64,000 nt of DNA from a virus. The notes beneath the pieces were generated by a model. That model was not told the origin of the DNA and ran no database searches. It saw nothing but the letters and a program-made list of their open reading frames with translations. The stretch lies in IMG/VR virus record IMGVR_UViG_3300028840_006257, positions 62,001 through 126,000 of that record. One strand, 5' to 3'. How positions within the stretch are numbered: position 1 is the first letter of the stretch; every line of letters starts with the position of its first letter. The position numbers and the translations under genes are program-made. This document shows, one piece after another, positions 22,409 to 30,572 of this stretch.

Positions 22409-23857
22409 ATGGTCACTTTAAAAGCCCTTGAGGCCGCGATCGTTCAGGTCGAGCGCATCCGCGATTTCGAGTATTCGTTCGAAGCCAATGACGTCGAGAT
22501 CACGCTGAGACCTCTGCGTCCCGACGAAGAGACCGAGGTCCAGCGATATGCCCAGATCGCGATGGAGGACTTGGAGGAGGGTGAGGCGACTCAGGCGGCC
22601 TTCGCTGACTTCATGGATAGGATGCGGCATGCTTCGTTGGCGTTCGCCATCGTGCAGATTGGGGACCTGGATCTTCGGGACGTCGAGTACGTCGAGACTG
22701 GCGAGCAGGACGAACAGGGCAGGCCCGTCTCGGTGCCGAAGTGGGAGGGTCTCCGGAACATGATCGGGCAGGAGTGGACGCGCTCAATGCTCAGTCAAGT
22801 GTTCGCGCGATTCGGAGAACTTCTCGAACGAGTGGAGCTGAGAGCGTCCAAAAGCGTGAAATTCGACGCCGTCGACCTGGACGAGGAGATCGCTCGTGTG
22901 GAACGGCGGCTCGCCGAGCTCCGCGCCGCGAAGCAGACTCTTGAGGCATCTCCTGAGGAGGACAACGTACGCAAACAGCAGCGTCTCCTGACGGAGATTC
23001 AGAGGACTCGGCAGCAGCAACATGACAACATCCGCGGCGGCACGGCGACGGGGGACGTCGAGGAGTCCGCGAGCGCGTCGGAGCCCTCAGGAGAGAAAGT
23101 CGAGGCGTCGAAACCCGCACCGAGCGACGGTTCGGCAGTCGAACCCCGGCCCTCCTCGGCTGAGACGACCTCTCGACCCGTGGGAGAGCGGCCCTCGGCT
23201 TTCCCCGATGCCGGGCCTCCGCCTGAAGTCGATCGGCCGGACGCTTCTGAGGGGCCTCTCGGCGGCGCCGAGACGCAGGACCAGGAAGGTTCCGAATCCC
23301 CGTCGAAGCGTACCGAAGCCGTCGATTCACAGAACATTCCACTTCCACATGGAGGAGACTCCTTCTTTGATCCCACTGACCCAGATGAGGCCATGGAGAT
23401 CGAGGCCCATCGTCAGGAGATGCTGCATCGGCAGCACATCCTCCGACAACGCGAACGTAGGCTGGAGGAACAGAGACGCGAGGCTTTGGGGATGCCGAGT
23501 GCGGCTGAGGCGGCTCGAAAGGCGCAAGAGGCCCAGAGACAGGCGCAGGTCCCGCAGAAGGCAGCTCGGCTCGATCCTCGCACGAGCTCCCTGAGAGAGG
23601 CCGCCAACGTCTCCGATGCCGTCTTCGACGCAGGCACCGGCAGCATTCAGTCGGCGCGCCCCCCAACTCCTCGATCGCAGAGATCCGGTAAGGGGACGAC
23701 GGCCACCTTACACGGCAAGCCCGTCTACAAGATGCCCCCACAGACTCTTGAGAGGAAGGAGGCCACCGGAACGCCGGATCAAGGCGAACCCATGGTGCCG
23801 ATCAACCCGCCTCCGGGATCGAGGAACGAGCGATTCAGAGGTCCTGGCGAACGGTAG
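22409..23857 (+). CDS. Tail assembly chaperone-like protein, long form
   Basis: A 482-residue protein. Residues 1-160 (DVEITLRPLRPDEETEV, followed by helices with LAFAIVQIGD and a WEGLRNMIG segment) resemble tail assembly chaperones that bind the tape measure. A helical linker (LDEEIARVERRLAELRAAKQ) follows; then a Ser/Pro/Glu-rich disordered tail with a charged coil (RQEMLHRQHILRQRERRLEEQRRE) and low-complexity C-terminus. ATG 22409 is preferred to a TTG at 22382 because of GTGGAGAGAG. No slippery frameshift is needed: the next gene has its own start 3 nt after the stop. GC3 is about 70% in the first 30 codons, lower than flanking virion genes. Confidence 0.5.
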   Translation: MVTLKALEAAIVQVERIRDFEYSFEANDVEITLRPLRPDEETEVQRYAQIAMEDLEEGEATQAAFADFMDRMRHASLAFAIVQIGDLDLRDVEYVETGEQDEQGRPVSVPKWEGLRNMIGQEWTRSMLSQVFARFGELLERVELRASKSVKFDAVDLDEEIARVERRLAELRAAKQTLEASPEEDNVRKQQRLLTEIQRTRQQQHDNIRGGTATGDVEESASASEPSGEKVEASKPAPSDGSAVEPRPSSAETTSRPVGERPSAFPDAGPPPEVDRPDASEGPLGGAETQDQEGSESPSKRTEAVDSQNIPLPHGGDSFFDPTDPDEAMEIEAHRQEMLHRQHILRQRERRLEEQRREALGMPSAAEAARKAQEAQRQAQVPQKAARLDPRTSSLREAANVSDAVFDAGTGSIQSARPPTPRSQRSGKGTTATLHGKPVYKMPPQTLERKEATGTPDQGEPMVPINPPPGSRNERFRGPGER

Positions 23858-23860
23858 AGA

Positions 23861-25105
23861 ATGCAGCTTCCCAAGACCACCTCAGACGAGAGGACGTCCA
23901 TTTATGACGACGTGCGAGCTCTGATCGTACCCGGATTCATTGCTCATCCTCTTGAGGTGCACGGAGCGCGTTTCGTCATGCGCTCACTCGATGCTTCGGA
24001 CTGGCATCTTTTGAGGTTCAGAGCACACGGTCTCCGGGATCGAGAGTGGATCGCGTGGGTGGTCGCATCGTCGATCTGGATGGCCGACGGCATCGTCTAC
24101 ATGGGTGAAGAAGAGGCGCTGCGAATGCTCGTCGAGATGTGTCGCAGGCTCCCGACGACGGTTCTCGACGACCTTTATGGAATCCTCGATGGTCTCATGC
24201 GGAGGATGCGGCGTGCCACAGAGATAATCGAAGCGTTCCTGTACGAGGCGGAGTCGCGTCAGCTCTGGCGCAGCGAGGGAAACGCCGTCTTGGCCCGCGT
24301 TGGAAGCCCAGGTCTGCTGCGTTCGCACAACCCTGTTTTGCAGCTGTGGATCTTCTTCAATCAGATGGAAGACGCTCGCGAGCATGACGACTACCTCTGG
24401 TCCTTGGCCAAGTTCGTGGCAGGTCCGCACGTCCCGAAGGGTGTCAAGAAGCTGAACGCCAAGGACAAGCAACGAGAGACCGACCTGCGGAATAGACGGC
24501 AGGGCGTGATGGATCGCGCCTACTACGAGACGAGAGGCGTCATTCCCAGGCGAGAACGGGATGCCAACGGGAAGAAATCGAGACGGCGATTCCAGGAAGT
24601 ACACATGGCCGAGTCTCCCGAGGAGCTCAGGGAGGAAATGCGTCGATGGGTCCTCGGAGTAAAGGACGACCATGATCGTGTCGTCGACGGGGTAAAGGCT
24701 CGGATCAAACACGAGGTCGAGATGCACCGACGAGAAGATGCGGAGCGTCGGATAGCTCTCCAGCGTGCGATGGAGGAGGAGGGCATGACCCGAACCGGGC
24801 TCGTCCCACTCGTCGGCGAGGCGGGACGAGAGTTCATCGAACGCATGAAGGCTCGCGTACCTGGTCTGTCGAGAGTGCACGACGAAAAGGGACACAACAG
24901 CGCTTACGAGAAGTACATCGCCAACAATCCCGAGGCAGGAGAACTTCGCGTTGCCGAAGATGGCCGCATCATCTCGGAGCGCCCCGTCGATCCTCGTTTG
25001 CTTGAGATGATGCGCGCCCCGGGGACCGGCGAAGAAACGCCGCTACAACGCCTAGTCGAAAAGCGTCGTCCCGTGGCGGTGATCGAGGAGGACGAGGAGC
25101 GGTAA
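23861..25105 (+). CDS. Second tail assembly chaperone candidate
   Basis: A 414-residue, charged, mostly helical protein between the first chaperone candidate and the tape measure. The first 130 residues (EVHGARFVMRSLDASDWHLL, then a hydrophobic helix WIAWVVASSIWMADGIVYM) share the domain style of chaperones that read a short beta strand then helices. The C-terminal half is Arg/Glu-rich with coiled-coil potential. The gene order, G-like, T-like, tape measure, matches the lambda-type GT arrangement, but here as two separate genes instead of a programmed frameshift. No enzymatic motif is visible. Confidence 0.45.
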   Translation: MQLPKTTSDERTSIYDDVRALIVPGFIAHPLEVHGARFVMRSLDASDWHLLRFRAHGLRDREWIAWVVASSIWMADGIVYMGEEEALRMLVEMCRRLPTTVLDDLYGILDGLMRRMRRATEIIEAFLYEAESRQLWRSEGNAVLARVGSPGLLRSHNPVLQLWIFFNQMEDAREHDDYLWSLAKFVAGPHVPKGVKKLNAKDKQRETDLRNRRQGVMDRAYYETRGVIPRRERDANGKKSRRRFQEVHMAESPEELREEMRRWVLGVKDDHDRVVDGVKARIKHEVEMHRREDAERRIALQRAMEEEGMTRTGLVPLVGEAGREFIERMKARVPGLSRVHDEKGHNSAYEKYIANNPEAGELRVAEDGRIISERPVDPRLLEMMRAPGTGEETPLQRLVEKRRPVAVIEEDEER

Positions 25106-25108
25106 CAG

Positions 25109-28100
25109 ATGCCAGACCGTCCGCAATTGATCGCCGACGTCATCCTGGAAACGAGGGGTGCGCGAGACTTCGCGAACAAGTTCGGAAGCCTGCTTTCGAA
25201 GGCCGCGACGTCGTGGCGCGACGAGCTCAAGAAGACGACGGCGGAGGGGGCCAACGCTGGTTTTAAGCTGGCGATGGCTTCCGGCAAGAGCGGCGCGGCT
25301 ATGCGCGCCTTCGTGAAGTCCAACATCGCGGACGTCTACGGGAAGTTCATGCAGGAGCTTCGAGCCGGCAACGTCGCGGAAGCCGAGAGACTTGAGCGAA
25401 TTTTGGAATCACGCACGCGTCGCTTTCAGAAGGAGGCCGACTCGATAGCCGAAGCCTTCGCTCGCATGCAGGAGAGGCAGGCGCGGACCTTTACAGAACA
25501 CACGGACCAGTTCAAGGAGAAAATCGGTTTCTTGCAGCGAGGTCTTTTCGGAGGGCTTGCGGGATTCGCTGACTTGGCTCGCGGAGGCGGTGCCCTGACA
25601 CGACGTCTGGGCGAGGAGAGAATGGAGAGAGGCCGACGGCTGCAGAAGGCCGCCGGAGAAGCGGATCCGGCGGCGACGGCCCGAGCCAACCGCATGGCCA
25701 AGATGGGCAAGGCCATCGCGACCATCGGGAAGGCGACCGTTGCCTTCGCGGCCGTTGCCGGAGCTCTCCTCATGCTCATCAAACTCTTCGCCGATCTTGA
25801 ATCGAAGATCAAGGACATGAACAAGGAGCTGATCGGCTCGGCGGGCGCGGCCCAGTTTGGTCTCACTCATGTTGAAATCGTGAGCGGTAAGCTGGCCGAT
25901 CAACTGGAACGCATGCGGAAGGAGACCACGGGGCTCAACAAGAACTTCATGGCCTTCCGAGCTGGTGCAGAGGAGCAGCAGAGGATCCTCGCGGGCTTCA
26001 ACCAGGCCGGTTTCACGTTCGCACGCATGAGCGAGGAGATCCGGAAGGGAACCAAGTTCATGGAGTCCTACTCGGACATCACGGCCTTGGCACTCACCTA
26101 CGCTCGAAACCTCGGAATGGAGTCGAGCGAGGTCACCGAGAAGATGGGTCAGTTCGCGTTCGAGACGGGGATGGGTCTTCGCGACGTCGCCGAGCAGTTC
26201 AGCATCATCTCCCGGGAGGCGATGCTCGCGGGGTTCGTGACGAAGCGATTCTACGCCGCGGTGATCGAAGTCACTTCGGGCATGGCCTTCTACGGGGTAC
26301 GAATCGAGGAGACCACGAAGCTCCTCAAGACATTCGACGCGCTCCTCGGAGAGGCCGTCGGCGCGGAGGCGTTCAAGAGGCTCGTCGGACAGTACAAGGA
26401 CAAAGGGGCACAGGATCGGATACGAGAACTGATCCTCAAGGATCAGGAGTTCGCGCAGGAACAGTTCGCGAGTGCCTTCGAACGCCGGATTCGGCAGCTC
26501 GGTCAGGAATTCAGCACGCAGCTGGGAATGGATCCTCAGGAGGTCAGGGAATTGTTGGCCCTCGATGAGATTAGCATGACCGCTGCGCTCGAGAGACAAG
26601 GATTGAAACCTGAGGAGATCGCGAGATTCCGGGGCGCCAGGCTGGTGGGCCGCGCTGCTGGTGGCGGCCTCGGGGCCATGGAGAGGGCGATGCCGTATGC
26701 CGGGCCCGGGTTCGATGTCGCCATGGCCGCTCAGGCCACGCGCATATTCGGAGGAAGGCGCATCGACGAGGTGCTTCGAGAGATGGGCACGGGCCCTGAG
26801 GCAGCCGCACAGATGGCCGCCCTTGAAGAGGCCACGGGTCTCAGTCGCGACCTGATCGAAACGGTGGGAGCGCAGTTCACCACGATGGAGGGACATTTCC
26901 GCAACCTGCGACAGATTCAAGAGAAGATGGCCACGGGGACGCCACTCTCCGAGGAGGATAAGAGGATCCTGGAGGATCTTCGTGATAAGTTCGGCATTTA
27001 TGTTGACGAGTCCACCAAGAAGATCATGAAGGGAGATTTCGACGCGAACAAACAGCTCATCAAAGGTACCGGGATAGAGTTGAAGAATGTGATGGATGCC
27101 GTCACCGAGACGACCACCATGGGCGAGAAGGAGATCGAAGAACAGATGACGAAAGACCAGGAGATCGCCACGGAGATCTCCCACAGGATCACGGGCCTGA
27201 CGGAAGTCATGCAGCAGACGGTCCTTGGCGTCCTCAATGACATCTACGACGTGCTCGTCAGCATGGCCAAGTTCTTCTTCGAGGACGAAACGGAAAAGCT
27301 GGCGAGGTTCGCCGCGTTAGACGAGGCACACAAACAGCGAGAAGCGGCACAGGCGGAGGCCGAGGAGGCGCGGGAGAAGGAGAGGAAAGCTCGTCAGGCT
27401 TTGGAGGAGGCCAAAGCCGGGGGTGACGAGGAGAAGATCGCCCTCGCGGAGGAGAACCTCAAGGAGACTACCCGCGCTGCCGACGAGACAACCCGTCAGG
27501 CGGTGGCCACGGAGGCGGCCGCGCGGACGGCCGAGAACTTGACGGCCGAGCAGATCGCCGCGCAGGGAGCTGGTTTCAAGGCAGAGGTCGACGCCATCGA
27601 AGGTGCAACCGGGGTGAAACTCTTTCGAAGCGAGTCCTTCAAGAAATCCTTCGGAACCGCCCTCGAAGACGTTCTACCACGTCTTGGCAAGGAAGTGACC
27701 GAGGCCTCCTTCGGCATGAAGGTTTCCGAGGCCATGCTGGGTCTCTTTACAGGTCAACGCCCGTTGACTCGCGAAGAGCGTGCGGCGAAAGAGCTGCAGC
27801 CCAAGAAATTCGCCGAACAGTTCATCGCCCAGATGTCGGCGAGGCCGGCACTGCTTGAACAGGCCGGAGGAATCGAGAACGTGAGATCGGCTGCCGCGGC
27901 AGGCATGGCCCAGATGATGAAACACGAGGACTGGTCGGACATGTGGTGGACCGATCAGAACAAGAAGGAGTTCGCGGCGATATTCTCCGCCGCTGCCTCG
28001 ACCGCACTTGCCGCCAATCTTCCCACCCAGGCCGAGCGGGAGCGACTGGAGGCCGAGCGTAAGGCGGAAACCGATCAGCTCATCAGAGGGCTGCAGGAAA

Positions 28101-28336
28101 TGGTCCAGGTTTGGACAGGGGCCACGGCGGCCAAGGATTTGATTCTGCCTGCCAGAGGAGGTGCCCCGATCATCACCGACATGGCCGACACAATCTTTGC
28201 CGCGCAACCGGGAGGTCCCGTCGCGGAAGCGATAACCGGAAGAGGCGGCACGGTCAACGTGAACGTTTATGGGGGCGACCAGAAGAAGGTCTACGAGACC
28301 GTCATGCGTGCCCTGAAGGTGACCGGAAATGCCTGA
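25109..28336 (+). CDS. Tail tape measure protein
   Basis: A 1,075-residue, largely alpha-helical protein. It has a hydrophobic segment at about residues 202-230 (IGKATVAFAAVAGALLMLI, in part), long Ala/Glu/Lys helices (about 730-830 with DEAHKQREAAQAEAEEAREK-type coil), and a Gly-rich beta-like C-terminus. Length, a single membrane-like segment and position after the chaperones are typical of tape measures, which set tail length and help DNA entry. At roughly 1.5 angstrom per residue the tail would be about 160 nm. No lysozyme or peptidase motif is visible. It overlaps the next gene by 8 nt. Confidence 0.8.
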   Translation: MPDRPQLIADVILETRGARDFANKFGSLLSKAATSWRDELKKTTAEGANAGFKLAMASGKSGAAMRAFVKSNIADVYGKFMQELRAGNVAEAERLERILESRTRRFQKEADSIAEAFARMQERQARTFTEHTDQFKEKIGFLQRGLFGGLAGFADLARGGGALTRRLGEERMERGRRLQKAAGEADPAATARANRMAKMGKAIATIGKATVAFAAVAGALLMLIKLFADLESKIKDMNKELIGSAGAAQFGLTHVEIVSGKLADQLERMRKETTGLNKNFMAFRAGAEEQQRILAGFNQAGFTFARMSEEIRKGTKFMESYSDITALALTYARNLGMESSEVTEKMGQFAFETGMGLRDVAEQFSIISREAMLAGFVTKRFYAAVIEVTSGMAFYGVRIEETTKLLKTFDALLGEAVGAEAFKRLVGQYKDKGAQDRIRELILKDQEFAQEQFASAFERRIRQLGQEFSTQLGMDPQEVRELLALDEISMTAALERQGLKPEEIARFRGARLVGRAAGGGLGAMERAMPYAGPGFDVAMAAQATRIFGGRRIDEVLREMGTGPEAAAQMAALEEATGLSRDLIETVGAQFTTMEGHFRNLRQIQEKMATGTPLSEEDKRILEDLRDKFGIYVDESTKKIMKGDFDANKQLIKGTGIELKNVMDAVTETTTMGEKEIEEQMTKDQEIATEISHRITGLTEVMQQTVLGVLNDIYDVLVSMAKFFFEDETEKLARFAALDEAHKQREAAQAEAEEAREKERKARQALEEAKAGGDEEKIALAEENLKETTRAADETTRQAVATEAAARTAENLTAEQIAAQGAGFKAEVDAIEGATGVKLFRSESFKKSFGTALEDVLPRLGKEVTEASFGMKVSEAMLGLFTGQRPLTREERAAKELQPKKFAEQFIAQMSARPALLEQAGGIENVRSAAAAGMAQMMKHEDWSDMWWTDQNKKEFAAIFSAAASTALAANLPTQAERERLEAERKAETDQLIRGLQEMVQVWTGATAAKDLILPARGGAPIITDMADTIFAAQPGGPVAEAITGRGGTVNVNVYGGDQKKVYETVMRALKVTGNA

Positions 28337-29108
28337 ACAGAGAGCCGTGTTCACGGGTTCATTCTCAGGGCCCGACGAGGAGAAACTCCGACGCGGGCGT
28401 CGCCCAGTCATCTTCGACGTGCTCGCTCCGGACCGGGAGACGAGCCTGCTCGACCTGGCGGAGAAGGACCTGCGCCTGGTCCTCCACGTCAACCCGCGGA
28501 CGATGCGGCTCGGTTATACGAAACAGACTGAACGCTTCCTGACGCGAGGTGGCTTCGTCGAGTACCACTGGGGCGACGCGGTCGAGGAGATCACGTTCGA
28601 CGCGGCCACGGGCGGTTTCATGCGGATGTACACGGGGCTCTCGAACATCGCGTCTTCAGGGGGGGGCCAGCCTGGACGTAGGGACACGATCGCCTATGAC
28701 AAGTACCTGGATCTCCTCGCGCTGTTCCACAACAACGGCGCGATCTACGACATGTTCGGAAACATCGCACTCCAGGGTTACCTGAAGATCATCTTCGACG
28801 GGGGCGTGCACATCGGATGGTTTGACGGGGCGTTCACGGTCACGGAGGACGCGAACGTCCCCTATATGTTCAGCCTCTCGGCCCGGTTCCTCATTGACCG
28901 CGAGATCATGCAGTTCCGCTCGCCCAACCTCTTCGACTACGGTGCCCAGGCGGTCTCCGCTCCGGGTGGCCTGGGCGACCAGCCGGAGGGCGCGACCTCG
29001 ACCATGCTGGCCGACCCCTTCGTCGGGCTGGAGGGTCGCGACTACGTCGGTCCGACGGCGGTCCCGTTCCGGTCTCAGACCGCGAACCCCTTCGAGGAGG
29101 AGCTGTAG
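28329..29108 (+). CDS. Baseplate hub adaptor-like protein, paralog 1
   Basis: A 259-residue protein. From Asn55 it carries a domain (NPRTMRLGYTK ... YHWGDAVEEITF ... YLDLLALFHNNGAIYD ... FTVTEDANVPYMFSLSARF, words only) that is clearly repeated in the next gene (NPESLQITYSK ... SWGEEQVRLS ... LMSLFTIYRNNGYIYD ... FNYNYEEDKQHGAVQFSFEF). The pattern NP-strand, W-G, L..LF..Y.NNG..YD resembles hub-adaptor and LysM-adjacent proteins next to tape measures in contractile systems. It probably joins tube to hub. The start ATG 28329 lies inside the tape measure gene. Confidence 0.55.
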   Translation: MPEQRAVFTGSFSGPDEEKLRRGRRPVIFDVLAPDRETSLLDLAEKDLRLVLHVNPRTMRLGYTKQTERFLTRGGFVEYHWGDAVEEITFDAATGGFMRMYTGLSNIASSGGGQPGRRDTIAYDKYLDLLALFHNNGAIYDMFGNIALQGYLKIIFDGGVHIGWFDGAFTVTEDANVPYMFSLSARFLIDREIMQFRSPNLFDYGAQAVSAPGGLGDQPEGATSTMLADPFVGLEGRDYVGPTAVPFRSQTANPFEEEL

Positions 29109-29111
29109 GCC

Positions 29112-30566
29112 GTGCCCGCCCAGACCGACAGGCAGCCGACCAGGTTCCAGCCGCTCGAGGCATACAGCGGCCCGGACGTCGGAGTCAACTTCGTGCGGGC
29201 GGCGATGGCGAGCGAGTCGGTCGCCTTCGACGGCACGAAGCAACGCCTCCGAGACGCGCGGCTCGGGTCGCCCTTCACGTTCAACTTCGCGCCCCCGTCC
29301 ATCCTGCTCGACGCCCTCCTGGGTCGCGGCCAGGCGCGCACGCAGGACGTGTTTGATCCCCTCCTTCGGAGGGCGTTCGACGACGCCGAGGCGAACTTCC
29401 TCGTCACCCAGGCGGCGTTCGAGGCCGGCAACGCGACCGCGGAGCAGGTCGAGGCGGCGCGCAAGGGCATGCTCGGGACGCGAGCTCCAGCTCCGGGCCA
29501 GAACATCGACATCATCGAGGGCGCCCAGCGGTCGATGAGCAACTTCTCGACTTTGGTGGAGCGGCGGAACCAGCTGAGGGCGTCCAACTTCTTCGCGACG
29601 GGTCCGACTAGGGGCGCCACGCTGACGCGGCTTGAGAACCTGATCGCGAGGAACGGAGTCCGCTTCAATCCGCGCGACGTCAACGAGTCGCAGGCGAACC
29701 AGGCGGCGGTCTCGGACCTGACCCAGGCGCTGGACGTGATCCTCCAGCTGAATCGCATCCTGGCCACTCCGTCCCTGACTCTGCTCGTCAATCCCGAGTC
29801 CCTGCAGATCACCTACTCGAAGAGGCAGGCGTACACCGACCGCAACAGATTCAACTACGTTTTCCAGTCGTGGGGGGAGGAGCAGGTTCGTCTCTCCGTC
29901 TCCGGACGGTCGGCGGGATTCGTCGTCGGGTCCCGAGGACCGGGAGACCTCGACCTCGCCCTCGAGCCCTCGGGAGGGGGCAACCTCGCCGTCTCCGAGA
30001 CGGCGGGCGTGAGCGGCTACCAGTACGCGTCGAAGTGGGACTCGGCCGCGTGGCAGAACCTCATGAGCCTCTTCACGATCTACCGCAACAACGGCTACAT
30101 CTACGACACGTCAGGGCGTCCCAAGTCGGAGGCGCACCTCTTCATCGGCAGCATCGAGATCGCCTACGACCAGTGGGTCTACGTCGGAAACTTCGACAAC
30201 TTCAACTACAACTACGAGGAGGACAAGCAGCACGGGGCCGTGCAGTTCAGCTTCGAGTTCACCGCGTCCTACATCTTCGACCGAAACCAGCGCGAGGCCG
30301 TGCGTCCCTACCAGACCCCTCCGACGCCCAGCCCGTCGGAGGCTCCCGAGGGCGACGTTCCCTTCATCCCGAACCAGCAGGCGAAGGCGACCCTCACCCA
30401 GACTCTTCCGACGCTCGGGCCTGGCGCGCAGACGTCCGGCGGCATGACTGAGGACCCCGTCCAGATCCAGGTCATCGACGAGCAGCCGATCGAGGTTCCG
30501 GCGCGGACCGAGCCCGTCTTCGACCCCGTGATCGACCCGCTCCCGTCGCTGGAGCCCGGAGGCTAG
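29112..30566 (+). CDS. Baseplate hub adaptor-like protein, paralog 2
   Basis: A 484-residue protein, GTG start 3 nt after the preceding stop. Residues 1-215 are a helical extension absent from its paralog (FEAGNATAEQVEAARKG and a long linker). From Asn227 the paralogous domain starts (NPESLQITYSK) and extends to about 400. The last 85 residues are Pro/Thr/Glu-rich and probably flexible. As with paralog 1 it is expected in the baseplate hub or tail-tip region. It is 6 nt from the hub gene, so the three are one unit. Confidence 0.55.
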   Translation: MPAQTDRQPTRFQPLEAYSGPDVGVNFVRAAMASESVAFDGTKQRLRDARLGSPFTFNFAPPSILLDALLGRGQARTQDVFDPLLRRAFDDAEANFLVTQAAFEAGNATAEQVEAARKGMLGTRAPAPGQNIDIIEGAQRSMSNFSTLVERRNQLRASNFFATGPTRGATLTRLENLIARNGVRFNPRDVNESQANQAAVSDLTQALDVILQLNRILATPSLTLLVNPESLQITYSKRQAYTDRNRFNYVFQSWGEEQVRLSVSGRSAGFVVGSRGPGDLDLALEPSGGGNLAVSETAGVSGYQYASKWDSAAWQNLMSLFTIYRNNGYIYDTSGRPKSEAHLFIGSIEIAYDQWVYVGNFDNFNYNYEEDKQHGAVQFSFEFTASYIFDRNQREAVRPYQTPPTPSPSEAPEGDVPFIPNQQAKATLTQTLPTLGPGAQTSGGMTEDPVQIQVIDEQPIEVPARTEPVFDPVIDPLPSLEPGG

Positions 30567-30572
30567 TCGACG

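Noticed and set aside
23840-23870. Programmed frameshift between the two tail chaperone candidates
   Set aside because: No slippery heptamer is visible near the junction and the second gene has its own ATG 3 nt after the stop; both frames code for long proteins.
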